From assembly GCA_900754175.1 (NCBI GenBank), contig CAAEBS010000116.1, positions 1-7,692 on the forward strand: a DNA stretch of 7,692 nt. The letters are read 5' to 3'. Source of the DNA: Clostridia bacterium (GTDB taxonomy: Bacteria > Bacillota > Clostridia > Oscillospirales > CAG-272). The notes under the pieces were generated by a model. The model had not been told where the DNA came from. It searched no databases and worked only from the letters and a program-made list of their open reading frames with translations. Positions 1 through 6,686 of the stretch are shown in pieces (the first letter of the stretch is position 1; every line of letters begins with the position of its first letter). The translations under genes were made by a program, and so were the position numbers.

Positions 1-5
1 CGCTG

Positions 6-70
6 TGTCATCCTGAGCGGAGGGCGAAAGCCCGGAGTCGAACCCGGAGGGCGACCGCAGGTCGGGATCT
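6..70. repeat. Dispersed-type intergenic repeat with internal duplication
   Basis: The stretch opens with TGTCATCCTGAGCGGAG (6-22) and closes with GTCGGGATCT (61-70). From memory, this pattern recurs in many intergenic copies in gut Clostridia genomes. Inside it, GGAGGGCGA occurs at 19-27 and 46-54, and CCCGGAG at 31-37 and 43-49, so the unit seems to have grown by a short internal duplication. No reading frame here looks like a protein. That it is dispersed is recollection and cannot be shown from a single copy. Confidence 0.5.
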
Positions 71-123
71 CCAATCGTCGAGCGCACCAACCCCGTGCCA
101 AACTTCCGCAACGGTAAAACTTT

Positions 124-145
124 GGGTCAGCAATAAACCTGACCC
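124..145. repeat. Small inverted repeat GGGTCAG/CTGACCC
   Basis: GGGTCAG (124-130) and CTGACCC (139-145) form a perfect 7-bp stem around an 8-nt loop. It lies about 70 nt past the mutY stop. Neither strand has a clean T-tract after it, so it is at best a weak terminator or part of the repeat-rich gap. A similar CTGACCC arm occurs in the hairpin near 7638-7644. Confidence 0.5.
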
Positions 146-172
146 TTGTTCCAAAGTCTTTTGAAAGGGGTC

Positions 173-206
173 CGGGGGAAACTTTTCTTCAGAAAAGTTT
201 CCCCCG
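173..206. terminator. Long perfect hairpin after mutY (terminator-like, no T-tract)
   Basis: Bases 173-188 pair perfectly with 191-206. The arms are CGGGGGAAACTTTTCT and its complement, giving a 16-bp stem around a 2-nt centre. It begins about 10 nt past the mutY stop on the minus strand. A T-tract is missing on both sides, so it is not a classical intrinsic terminator. It may act as an mRNA 3'-end stabiliser, or be part of a dispersed palindromic repeat; I recall similar G-rich/AAACTTTT palindromes in Oscillospiraceae intergenic regions. The fold is seen directly and the role is inferred. Confidence 0.6.
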
Positions 207-216
207 CCACTCCCCC

Positions 217-1269
217 TCACACCTGCTTCCTGTAATAGCGGAATGCCGAGGGGAGAGCGTAAAGGCTTTCCAGCTTCTGCGGCAGTACCCATAGATAGTC
301 CTGCGAGGGAGCGGCGCATACGATGCGGTAGCCGATCATGTTCCAGACAAGATGCGTGAATATGTGAGAGGTCTTTCCGCACGGCTCGACAGAGAGAACT
401 TCCGAACCTGAACGACGCAGAAAGTCACATACTTCTTTTTCGCTCAGATGCCCCTCCAGCGTCGGGAACTCCCATAGATTTGCCAATAGCCCGCCCGGCG
501 CTCTTTTCCGGATGGCAATACGCCCGCCGGAGAATAAGAGAAGTACCGTCTTGCTCTCCTCCCGGCGTTCCGCCCGGGCGCTCTTGACCGGCAGACAGGA
601 GGTCAGACCCTCCCGGTGTGCCACACAAAAATCTTTCAGCGGGCAGACCCCGCATTTCGGTTCGCCGTTCGGAATACAGACGACCTCGCCAAGCTCCATC
701 AACCCCTCGGTCAGCTCTCCCGCCGCCTCGCCTGACGGATAAATTCCGGTAAGCAGGGAAGTGACGGTGCTTTTTACCTTTGGCTGGGCAATGTCGTAGT
801 CGGCGCCGGTCAGCCGCATGACGACACGGAGAACGTTTCCGTCCACCGCCGGCGCCGGCTCGCCGAAAGCAATGGATGCGATCGCACCCGCCGTGTAGTC
901 GCCGATTCCCGGCAGACTCCGGAGCCCGGCAACGGTGTGTGGTATTTCGCCGTTGAAATTTTCCATAATGACCTGTGCGGCACGGCGGAGATTGCGCACC
1001 CGACTGTAATAGCCAAGCCCCTCCCATAACTTCATCAGCCTGTCGTCCGGGCAGGCGGCAAGCGACGGGATGTCGGGAAGCTCGGCAAGAAAACGGAAAT
1101 AGTAGGGAATGACCGCTTCGATCCGGGTCTGCTGGAGCATGATCTCGGAGATCCACACGTGATACGGCGTGCGGTCGGTCCTCCACGGAAGCGGCTTTCG
1201 GTTGGCACGGTACCAGTCCAGCAGGGGCGGTACCATGGGGCGGAGGTGATCCTCACAGAAAAAATTCAC
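217..1269 (-). CDS. mutY: A/G-specific adenine DNA glycosylase MutY
   Basis: This base-excision repair enzyme removes adenine mispaired with 8-oxoguanine, preventing G:C to T:A mutation. The 350-aa protein has full family length. The N-terminal catalytic domain shows LPWR (27-30), the catalytic glutamate in WISEIMLQQT (Glu42), the helix-hairpin-helix LPGIGDYTAGAI (119-130) and the catalytic aspartate in VDGNV (Asp143). Cys198, 206, 209 and 215 are the 4Fe-4S ligands; the first spacing is seven residues, where E. coli MutY has six. Residues from about 235 form the Nudix-like C-terminal domain, with an FTH motif in the position of the 8-oxoG-reading FSH loop. The start is GTG, supported by GGAGG 9 nt upstream. 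It overlaps the stop of the upstream membrane gene by 4 bp (GTGA), so translation is probably coupled. An internal ATG at residue 12 is a less likely start. Confidence 0.97.
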   Translation of the reverse strand: MNFFCEDHLRPMVPPLLDWYRANRKPLPWRTDRTPYHVWISEIMLQQTRIEAVIPYYFRFLAELPDIPSLAACPDDRLMKLWEGLGYYSRVRNLRRAAQVIMENFNGEIPHTVAGLRSLPGIGDYTAGAIASIAFGEPAPAVDGNVLRVVMRLTGADYDIAQPKVKSTVTSLLTGIYPSGEAAGELTEGLMELGEVVCIPNGEPKCGVCPLKDFCVAHREGLTSCLPVKSARAERREESKTVLLLFSGGRIAIRKRAPGGLLANLWEFPTLEGHLSEKEVCDFLRRSGSEVLSVEPCGKTSHIFTHLVWNMIGYRIVCAAPSQDYLWVLPQKLESLYALPSAFRYYRKQV

Positions 1270-1991
1270 TCGGCAGCTCCTCCTTTGTCGCTTTTTCCCT
1301 GGTGCAGGGCTTTCAGGCGGGAAAGGGCAGGATGAAATTCAAAATGACGGTCCAGGAATTTCCCGATAAAGCCGATCATCGGTCCGTTGAAAACGGCGCA
1401 GAACACCGTGCCAAGCCCTACGCCACGGTAGCTGAAAAAGCCGAAGAACAGGTTGGAAAGCAGGAGCGCCACGACAAGACTTATGGCGTCGTAGATCCAT
1501 TTGACCCGTGTCATGTTCCGGTGATAGCGCAGAGAGATTTCCTTGACGAAAAGCTCGTACACCTCGGGGGCAACGTAGGAGCGGAACATCAGCGCAACGC
1601 CGAGAGAGCAGATCACAGCCGCCACGAGAAAGGTGAGGATCCGGGCGTACAGCGCCTGCGGGACAAAGCCGCTGAGGGCAAGGTTCAGCAGATCCAGGAT
1701 CACGCCGTAAAGCACCGCCGTGACAAAGGAAAACAGATAGAACAGCCGGATGCGGCGGACGATCAGAATCATGAGCAGAAGCAGAACAAGCTGGAACAGA
1801 TATTCCGCCATTCCGAAGGTCAGAAAGGGGAAAACAGCCGAAAATTTCAGAAAAATGACGTAGGCGGGCGCCACGATCATGGATACGCCAAAGCCTGCCT
1901 TGGTCATCAGGGAAACGCTGAGAGCGATGAGAACCAGTCCCAGCAGATAAGTGAATTCTTCGCAGATGCGGAGTTTTTTAACAGAAGTCAT
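1266..1991 (-). CDS. YczE/DUF6198-type integral membrane protein
   Basis: A 241-aa polytopic membrane protein of unknown function. Hydrophobic segments lie near residues 12-30, 36-55, 60-79, 84-108, 114-136, 166-187 and 195-212. Two conserved-looking spots fit the YczE/YitT-like family that clostridial genomes label DUF6198: KAGFGVSMIVAPAY after the first segment, and GVGLGTVFCAVFNGPMIG (190-207) near the end. The C-terminus is short, charged and probably cytosolic. The ATG start follows AAAGGA at a 9-nt gap. The TGA stop overlaps the mutY GTG, so the two genes are co-transcribed and likely coupled. The upstream gap of 85 nt holds a hairpin but no convincing promoter, so read-through from the esterase gene or a weak promoter is possible. 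The substrate is unknown, and no functional link to MutY is evident beyond shared expression. Confidence 0.85.
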   Translation of the reverse strand: MTSVKKLRICEEFTYLLGLVLIALSVSLMTKAGFGVSMIVAPAYVIFLKFSAVFPFLTFGMAEYLFQLVLLLLMILIVRRIRLFYLFSFVTAVLYGVILDLLNLALSGFVPQALYARILTFLVAAVICSLGVALMFRSYVAPEVYELFVKEISLRYHRNMTRVKWIYDAISLVVALLLSNLFFGFFSYRGVGLGTVFCAVFNGPMIGFIGKFLDRHFEFHPALSRLKALHQGKSDKGGAAE

Positions 1992-2022
1992 AAACGGGAA
2001 TCCTTTCCGGAATACAGCAGAA

Positions 2023-2075
2023 CGACCGCACCCTCTGTTTGATAAAGAAACAGAAAAAGATGCGGTCGGTTTTTT
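2023..2075 (+). terminator. Terminator-shaped hairpin pointing against the local genes
   Basis: CGACCGCA (2023-2030) pairs with TGCGGTCG (2061-2068). Inside, CTGTTT (2035-2040) pairs with AAACAG (2048-2053) around a 7-nt loop. The outer stem is followed on the plus strand by six T (2070-2075), the classical intrinsic-terminator shape. However, both flanking genes read leftward, so in their mRNA the hairpin is preceded by an A-run right after the esterase stop and followed by only TTCTGC. It may end antisense transcription, act as a weak bidirectional terminator, or protect the 3' end of the esterase mRNA. Confidence 0.65.
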
Positions 2076-2076
2076 C

Positions 2077-3045
2077 TTAAAGAGTGGGAAGCGTGGTGAG
2101 GAAGCGGAACACGATGTCGTCGTGTCCCTCCAGACCCTCGTGTCCGTAGTCGGGGTAGATCAGAATCTCTTTTTCAGAGGTAATCTTGTTGTAGGCGGCA
2201 AACTGCGTGGACGGCGGGCAGGTCGTGTCCAGCAGTCCGGTTGCCATCAGCACCTTAGCCCGGATGCGGGGCGCAAGGAACTGGATGTCGATATAGCCAA
2301 GCCGTGTGAAGATCTCCTTTTCCCGCTCATGACGGGGGTCAAAGCGGCGGAAATAGTACCGCAGTCCTTCATAAGCGCCCTTGTCCAGATCCATTTCCCA
2401 TACCCGCTGGTAGTCCGAATGGTAGGGATAGACGGGTGCGCACAGTCTGATCTCCGGGACCAGCGCCGCACAGGCAATGGAGAGTGCGCCGCCCTGGGAG
2501 CCGCCGTATACGCCGATGCGGTTTTCATCCACGTAGTCAAGCCCCATTACGATGCGGGCAAGCATAGCGGTGTCGAGGAACATATCCCGCACCAAAAGAT
2601 CAGAGGGCTTTCCTTCGATTCCACGAATAAAGGGAGACGTAATGGTCGTGCCGGGCACGCCGCCCATGTCCTCGGAGCGACCGCCTTGTCCACGGCAGTC
2701 CATAAACGCCACGCAGTAGCCCTCCGATGCGTAGGAAAGGATACTCTTCCAGGTATTGCTGTTTCCGGAAAGACCGTGGAAGAAGAGAAGGGCGGGAACT
2801 TTGCCCACGATGTGCTTGGGCTTCATGAATTTTGCGTAAATGCGTGCACCCTTGGTCGATGTGTAGGTCAGCTCATAGCAATCCACGTGCTTTGCGGGAA
2901 AGTCAAAGGGCTTGAAATCGGGCTTGGGGTCAATGGCGTTCATCTCGGCAAGCGAGGCGTCCCAGAATTCGTCAAAATCGTCGGGGCGGGGGTTTCTTCC
3001 CTGATAAACTCTCAGCTTGTCCAGTGACATATCAACAACCGGCAT
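2077..3045 (-). CDS. axeA: CE7-family acetylxylan esterase / cephalosporin-C deacetylase
   Basis: A 322-aa alpha/beta hydrolase of carbohydrate esterase family 7, the usual length. The family removes acetyl groups from short acetylated xylo-oligosaccharides, and incidentally from cephalosporin C. Typical members are cytosolic hexamers, and no signal peptide is visible here. The nucleophile is Ser183 in GGSQGG (181-186). The acid is Asp273 in GLLDTTCPPST and the base is His302 in YGHEG. The family RGQ motif is at 118-120, and LLFFHGLSG (87-94) carries the oxyanion region. ATG is preceded by AAAGGAG at a 7-nt gap. The gene lies 46 nt downstream of the ribokinase-like gene in the same direction, with no terminator between them, so both probably use the promoter at 4031-4059. 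This fits intracellular processing of imported acetylated plant oligosaccharides. The family is certain; the natural substrate is inferred. Confidence 0.93.
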   Translation of the reverse strand: MPVVDMSLDKLRVYQGRNPRPDDFDEFWDASLAEMNAIDPKPDFKPFDFPAKHVDCYELTYTSTKGARIYAKFMKPKHIVGKVPALLFFHGLSGNSNTWKSILSYASEGYCVAFMDCRGQGGRSEDMGGVPGTTITSPFIRGIEGKPSDLLVRDMFLDTAMLARIVMGLDYVDENRIGVYGGSQGGALSIACAALVPEIRLCAPVYPYHSDYQRVWEMDLDKGAYEGLRYYFRRFDPRHEREKEIFTRLGYIDIQFLAPRIRAKVLMATGLLDTTCPPSTQFAAYNKITSEKEILIYPDYGHEGLEGHDDIVFRFLTTLPTL

Positions 3046-3091
3046 GGTAAATCTCCTTTATGTATAAAATTAAAATGGAAAACAGAGTAAC

Positions 3092-3997
3092 TTATTTCTG
3101 TGCAGGCTTCAGATAATCGGAATCGGCAACCTCCTGGGCGCTCGGGATCGACGGAGCGGCACCCTTGCGGGAAACAGCAATGGCAGAGGCGGCAGAGGCG
3201 ATGCGAAGCGATGCGGCGGGACTGTTGCCGTTCAGAATCGAAGCAAAGAAGAAACCGGTAAAGGTGTCTCCCGCCGCCGTGGTATCCACCACCGGCGCTT
3301 TGAAGATCCCGTGGCGCTCCCGGTTGTTCCGGTCGGCGTACATGGCGCCCTTGCTTCCCAGCGTCAGCACGATCCGCATGGCGGGATAACGGTTGAGAAG
3401 CTCCGCCGTGATCCGGTCGGGATCGCTCTCACCGGTGATGCCCATGCCCTCGGTTTCATTCAGGATCAGCCAGTCGATCATGGAAAGGTCCAGAGCGGTG
3501 ATGACCGAATTGAAAGGGGAGGGATTGAGCGCTACCGTCATTTTTTTGCTGTGGGCGACACGGATGATGTGGTCCAGATTGCTGATCTCATTCTGGAGCA
3601 TCAGAAAATCGCCCTCGCCGAAGTTTGCCAGAACCGAGTCCGCAAACGCACGGTCCACGCACAGATTGGCGCCGCCGAACAGGAGAATACAGTTTTCTCC
3701 CTCGCCGGTGACCTGAATGATCGCATGACCGCACGGCGTCTGTTTCATCATTCTGACGAAAGTTGTATCCACGTGATTGTCGGCAAGCATCCGGCGCAGT
3801 TTTTCGCCGTCCTCGCCGATACATCCGGCATGAAAGACCGTGGCACCGGCACGGGCAAAGGCGATGGACTGATTGAGTCCCTTGCCGCCGCAGAATTCTT
3901 CCAGCCGACTGGAGGAAAGGGTCTCGCCGGCACGCACAAAATGCTCGACGGTGTACACCTTATCAAGGTTCAGAGAACCGAAATTCAGAACTTTCAT
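3092..3997 (-). CDS. rbsK: Ribokinase-like PfkB-family sugar kinase
   Basis: A 301-aa PfkB-fold carbohydrate kinase, most like ribokinase, which phosphorylates ribose to ribose-5-phosphate with ATP. The N-terminus has the ribokinase-type GSLNLD (7-12) and the PfkB signature-1 core GGKGLNQS (37-44). NETE (180-183) contributes to Mg/ATP handling, TLGSKGA (212-218) lies in the nucleotide site, and signature 2, DTTAAGD (238-244), carries the catalytic base Asp244. RKGAAPSIP (278-286) near the C-terminus matches the ribokinase tail. Classical ribokinases read GGKGANQA, so substrate specificity could differ (another pentose, a deoxysugar or a nucleoside). ATG follows GGAG at a 7-nt gap. It is the first gene after a near-consensus promoter and precedes the CE7 esterase. 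No ribose transporter genes or regulator are nearby. Confidence 0.85.
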   Translation of the reverse strand: MKVLNFGSLNLDKVYTVEHFVRAGETLSSSRLEEFCGGKGLNQSIAFARAGATVFHAGCIGEDGEKLRRMLADNHVDTTFVRMMKQTPCGHAIIQVTGEGENCILLFGGANLCVDRAFADSVLANFGEGDFLMLQNEISNLDHIIRVAHSKKMTVALNPSPFNSVITALDLSMIDWLILNETEGMGITGESDPDRITAELLNRYPAMRIVLTLGSKGAMYADRNNRERHGIFKAPVVDTTAAGDTFTGFFFASILNGNSPAASLRIASAASAIAVSRKGAAPSIPSAQEVADSDYLKPAQK

Positions 3998-4030
3998 TGT
4001 TCATCTCCTGTAATTTGGACTGACTGTTTG

Positions 4031-4059
4031 ATTATAACACCCCCTCCCGGAAAAGTCAA
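4031..4059 (-). promoter_or_regulatory. Sigma-A promoter for the ribokinase-esterase genes
   Basis: Read on the minus strand, TTGACT (4059-4054), a 17-nt spacer and TATAAT (4036-4031) give a near-perfect sigma-A promoter. Transcription would start near 4024, leaving a leader of about 27 nt before the ATG at 3997. The spacer is unusually G-rich. The T-rich TTTTTTCACAATT block begins 2-3 bases upstream of the -35. Confidence 0.9.
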
Positions 4060-4062
4060 GGT

Positions 4063-4173
4063 TTTTTCACAATTATTTTCCGAATTCTGCTATTTTGAAG
4101 TTGTTATATGGTAAAAACGACCGTAAAAAAGGGTGTTTTTCACAATTTGTGAATGAAATGTTTAAATTTCATT
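4063..4173. promoter_or_regulatory. Candidate operator cluster between divergent promoters
   Basis: Three pieces of symmetry lie between the two promoters. A 12-bp direct repeat, TTTTTCACAATT, occurs at 4063-4074 and 4136-4147 (73 bp apart, close to seven helical turns). A perfect inverted repeat TTCACAA-T-TTGTGAA spans 4139-4153. A second inverted repeat, AATGAAAT / ATTTCATT, has arms at 4152-4159 and 4166-4173. One direct-repeat copy abuts the ribokinase -35, while the palindromes sit 30-64 bp upstream of the exporter -35. The region is AT-rich, so some symmetry could be chance. The binding protein is unknown. Confidence 0.45.
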
Positions 4174-4202
4174 AAGAATATGTATCATCTGAAAAATGTC
4201 GG

Positions 4203-4230
4203 TTGACAACTCGTTTTTTGATGATATAAT
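4203..4230 (+). promoter_or_regulatory. Sigma-A promoter for the exporter-DUF1854-darA operon
   Basis: TTGACA (4203-4208), a 16-nt spacer and TATAAT (4225-4230) match both consensus hexamers exactly. Transcription would start near 4237, giving a leader of about 75 nt before the ATG at 4312. The spacing is one base short of the 17-nt optimum. Confidence 0.9.
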
Positions 4231-4240
4231 GCCCTTAACC

Positions 4241-4271
4241 CATGAAGAGCAGACCCTCGGGCGCTCTTATG
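4241..4271 (+). other. Leader hairpin in the exporter operon 5' UTR
   Basis: AAGAGC (4245-4250) pairs with GCTCTT (4263-4268). CAT (4241-4243) can extend the stem with ATG (4269-4271) if G4244 bulges, and the loop has an inner CC/GG pairing. No T-tract follows and the leader is too short for a known riboswitch. It may stabilise the mRNA 5' end. The role is unproven. Confidence 0.4.
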
Positions 4272-4311
4272 AAATACGCAGATTTGCGATTTGTGAGAGA
4301 GGAAAAAGAAA

Positions 4312-6657
4312 ATGACGACACATCGGAAAGAGAAGGCTTCCGACGAAGCCGTAAGAAAAGAAAAGCCTCCCGAACACGGTCAGAACCGTGGAGAGGACCC
4401 GAAGATTCCGCTGATTAACCGGGAGTTGCCCCGGGCTTTGAAAGATCAGCTTGCCGCCTGCGTGCAGGAGGGAGAAAAGCTTCTGTTCGCCGTGGTCGGC
4501 GATCTGGATCTCAAGGGAAAGTACGGCGAGGGGGCGCTTGTGGTCACCGACCGGCGGTTTCTGGTGGTACAGGCGGACCGCTTCCGGGAGTACTTTTTCG
4601 ACAGGGTGATGGAGATCTCGGTCAAGCGGATGTACGGAAACGCCTGCATCTATCTGGAGAGCCGTGGTGGAAAGAAGCGGAGCATCTTCCGTTTTACCTA
4701 CTCGGTGGCAAGCCTGTGCGACATGGCGGTGCAGTACATTTCGGCGGTTGCCGGCGGGGAGGACCCGGCGGAGCAACTGGAGATCGTGGAAGCCACTTTC
4801 GGAAAGCTGAACCGGATCTGCCCGAAGTGCGGCAGGACCCTGCTTCACGAGGGGGCGCAGTGCATCCACTGTCAGTCCAAGTCCAAGGTGGCGGCAAAGC
4901 TTTTCAAATACGTGAAACCGGAAATGAAAACGCTGGTGTTCTGTATTCTGATCTCCATGGTCACGACGGTCGTCGCCCTGCTTCCGCCCTTTATGACCAA
5001 GACCATCGTGGACGAGATTCTGCCGATGCGGCTTGGCGACGACGTACAGCAGGGTCTGCGCTATCTTTCGATCCTTGTGGGCATCCTGCTCGGCTCCTAT
5101 ATGGTGCATTATGCGCTGTCGGCTTACCGTGGCTATCTTCTGCGGCGGAGCGGCGACCGGATCGTGATGAACCTGCGGAACGACGTTTACGAAAAAGCCC
5201 AGCATCTTCCGATGAAGTTTTACGACAAGACCTCCACCGGATCGGTCATCAACCGTATCAGCGGGGACAGCAATACCATTCAGGCGTTTATCCTGAAGAT
5301 CACGCAGGAATGTATCGTGCAGTTCATCATGCTGGTGGGCATCGTGGTGATCATGTTTGCCATGCACCCAAAGCTTACGCTTCTGTCGCTTGTGCCGATT
5401 CCCGTGGTCGTGGTGGGCGCCAAGATCTTTTCCCGCAAGATCTCTCCTTTTTATAAAAAGATCTGGCGCAGGTGGTCCTCGGTGACCTCGATTATGACCG
5501 ATACGATCCCCTGCGTGCGGGTGGTAAAGGCGTTTGCGGGGGAGAAACGGGCGACCGACAGATTCAACCGCTACAATAAGGAATGGTACAATGTGGACGT
5601 GGCGTCTGCCCGCATCACCCAGACCTTCCCCTGTATCATCGGTTTTGCCGTGACCTGCGGCTCGCTTCTGATATGGGCGGTTGGCGGCAAGTGGGCGATG
5701 CTCGGGGAAAGCAACGTGTCCCCGGGACTTCTCGTGTCCTTTATTTCCTACGCCTCCATGTTTTACGGACCGGTCAACTTTTTCGCCTACCTGTCGGATT
5801 CCTATCAGTCGGCGCTGGCGTCCACCGAGCGGATATTCGATATCCTGGATGCGGAATCCGAAGCCGAAAATTCCGACGGGATCAAGCCCGAAAAACTGCG
5901 GGGAAAGATCGAATTCCGGGATGTGAACTTTTCTTTCGACAAAACCAAAAAGACGCTCAGCGATATCAATCTGGTGATAGAGCCGGGGGATATCGTGGGA
6001 ATCGTGGGAACCACCGGCTCCGGAAAATCCACGCTCATCAACCTGCTGATGCGCTTTTACGACCAGTACGAGGGTGAAATCCTGGTGGACGGGGTCAATA
6101 TCAAGGATATGGATCTGAGCGCTTACCGGAGCTGTATCGGATACGTTCAGCAGGAGCCGATGATGTTCTCGGACACTATTTTCAACAATATCGCCTACGG
6201 CGTGCCGGATGCGTCGGTGGAGCAGGTGATCCATGCGGCGGAGGTTGCCAATGCCCATGAATTCATTGCCCGCCAGCCGGACGGCTACGATTCCATGCTC
6301 GGCGAGCGGGGCGTGGGGCTTTCGGGCGGCGAAAAGCAGAGACTTTCCATTGCCCGTGCGGTGCTGAAAAATCCGTCTGTCTTGGTGTTTGACGAAGCAA
6401 CCGCCGCCGTGGACTCCGAAACCGAAAATCTGATCCAGGAGGCGATTGAGCGCCTGATCTCAGGGCGGACCACGCTGATGATCGCACACCGGCTGTCCAC
6501 CCTGCGGAAAGCCAACAAGATCATCGTGGTGGATCAGGGAAAGATCATTGAGTGCGGCTCGCACGAGGAGCTGATGGCGCTCAACGGAAAATACCGCCGC
6601 CTGATCGAGATCCAGGCAATGGGTAACCACGAGCCGGGGCTGACGGTTCCGAACTGA
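4312..6657 (+). CDS. ABC exporter half-transporter with PH-like and zinc-ribbon N-terminus
   Basis: A 781-aa fused membrane and ATPase protein that would work as a dimer in the cytoplasmic membrane; the substrate is unknown. Residues 1-40 are charged and probably disordered. Residues about 46-145 look like a bacterial PH-like domain (core GALVVTDRRFLVV, 74-86). A zinc ribbon follows, C170-x2-C173-x10-C184-x2-C187. The six-helix exporter domain spans about 200-500, with helices near 206-226, 250-272, 335-352, 354-374, 440-462 and 470-492. The ATPase has Walker A GTTGSGKST (566-574), Q-loop Gln613/614, signature LSGGEKQR (670-677), Walker B LVFDE (Glu695), D-loop AVDS and H-loop His726, so it should be active. 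The usual ATSA is ATAA here. The start is supported by GAGAGG upstream. Ordinary exporters of this type are about 580-600 aa, so the extra 200 N-terminal residues are the oddity. It is the first gene of an operon with DUF1854 and darA. Confidence 0.93.
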   Translation: MTTHRKEKASDEAVRKEKPPEHGQNRGEDPKIPLINRELPRALKDQLAACVQEGEKLLFAVVGDLDLKGKYGEGALVVTDRRFLVVQADRFREYFFDRVMEISVKRMYGNACIYLESRGGKKRSIFRFTYSVASLCDMAVQYISAVAGGEDPAEQLEIVEATFGKLNRICPKCGRTLLHEGAQCIHCQSKSKVAAKLFKYVKPEMKTLVFCILISMVTTVVALLPPFMTKTIVDEILPMRLGDDVQQGLRYLSILVGILLGSYMVHYALSAYRGYLLRRSGDRIVMNLRNDVYEKAQHLPMKFYDKTSTGSVINRISGDSNTIQAFILKITQECIVQFIMLVGIVVIMFAMHPKLTLLSLVPIPVVVVGAKIFSRKISPFYKKIWRRWSSVTSIMTDTIPCVRVVKAFAGEKRATDRFNRYNKEWYNVDVASARITQTFPCIIGFAVTCGSLLIWAVGGKWAMLGESNVSPGLLVSFISYASMFYGPVNFFAYLSDSYQSALASTERIFDILDAESEAENSDGIKPEKLRGKIEFRDVNFSFDKTKKTLSDINLVIEPGDIVGIVGTTGSGKSTLINLLMRFYDQYEGEILVDGVNIKDMDLSAYRSCIGYVQQEPMMFSDTIFNNIAYGVPDASVEQVIHAAEVANAHEFIARQPDGYDSMLGERGVGLSGGEKQRLSIARAVLKNPSVLVFDEATAAVDSETENLIQEAIERLISGRTTLMIAHRLSTLRKANKIIVVDQGKIIECGSHEELMALNGKYRRLIEIQAMGNHEPGLTVPN

Positions 6658-6686
6658 AAATCTTATCGGAGAAAGGATGCGGCAAA

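Noticed and set aside
8..382. 124-codon minus-strand frame at the left edge
   Set aside because: It crosses the repeat, the palindrome and the mutY C-terminus in another frame; no family resemblance.
1951..3027. 358-codon plus-strand frame opposite the esterase
   Set aside because: Antisense shadow of a clear CE7 esterase; no recognisable motif.
3311..4114. 267-codon plus-strand frame opposite the ribokinase-like gene
   Set aside because: Shadow frame that also runs through the consensus promoter region; no family resemblance.
4139..4153. Rex (NADH-sensing) operator
   Set aside because: The half-sites TTGTGAA and TTCACAA are present but in inverted order with a 1-nt spacer; the Rex site is TTGTGAA-N4-TTCACAA.
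4237..4311. Riboswitch in the exporter leader, such as a c-di-AMP ydaO type
   Set aside because: The leader is only about 75 nt and shows one simple hairpin, without the multi-helix core such a riboswitch needs.
4242..4418. Overlapping small upstream ORF in the exporter leader (58 codons)
   Set aside because: No Shine-Dalgarno precedes its ATG, its product is low-complexity and basic, and most of it is the exporter gene read in another frame.
4267..6258. Long 663-codon open frame on the minus strand
   Set aside because: It lies wholly opposite the exporter gene, is rich in His, Asp, Arg and Gly typical of antisense shadows in GC-rich codons, has no ribosome site and matches no family I know.
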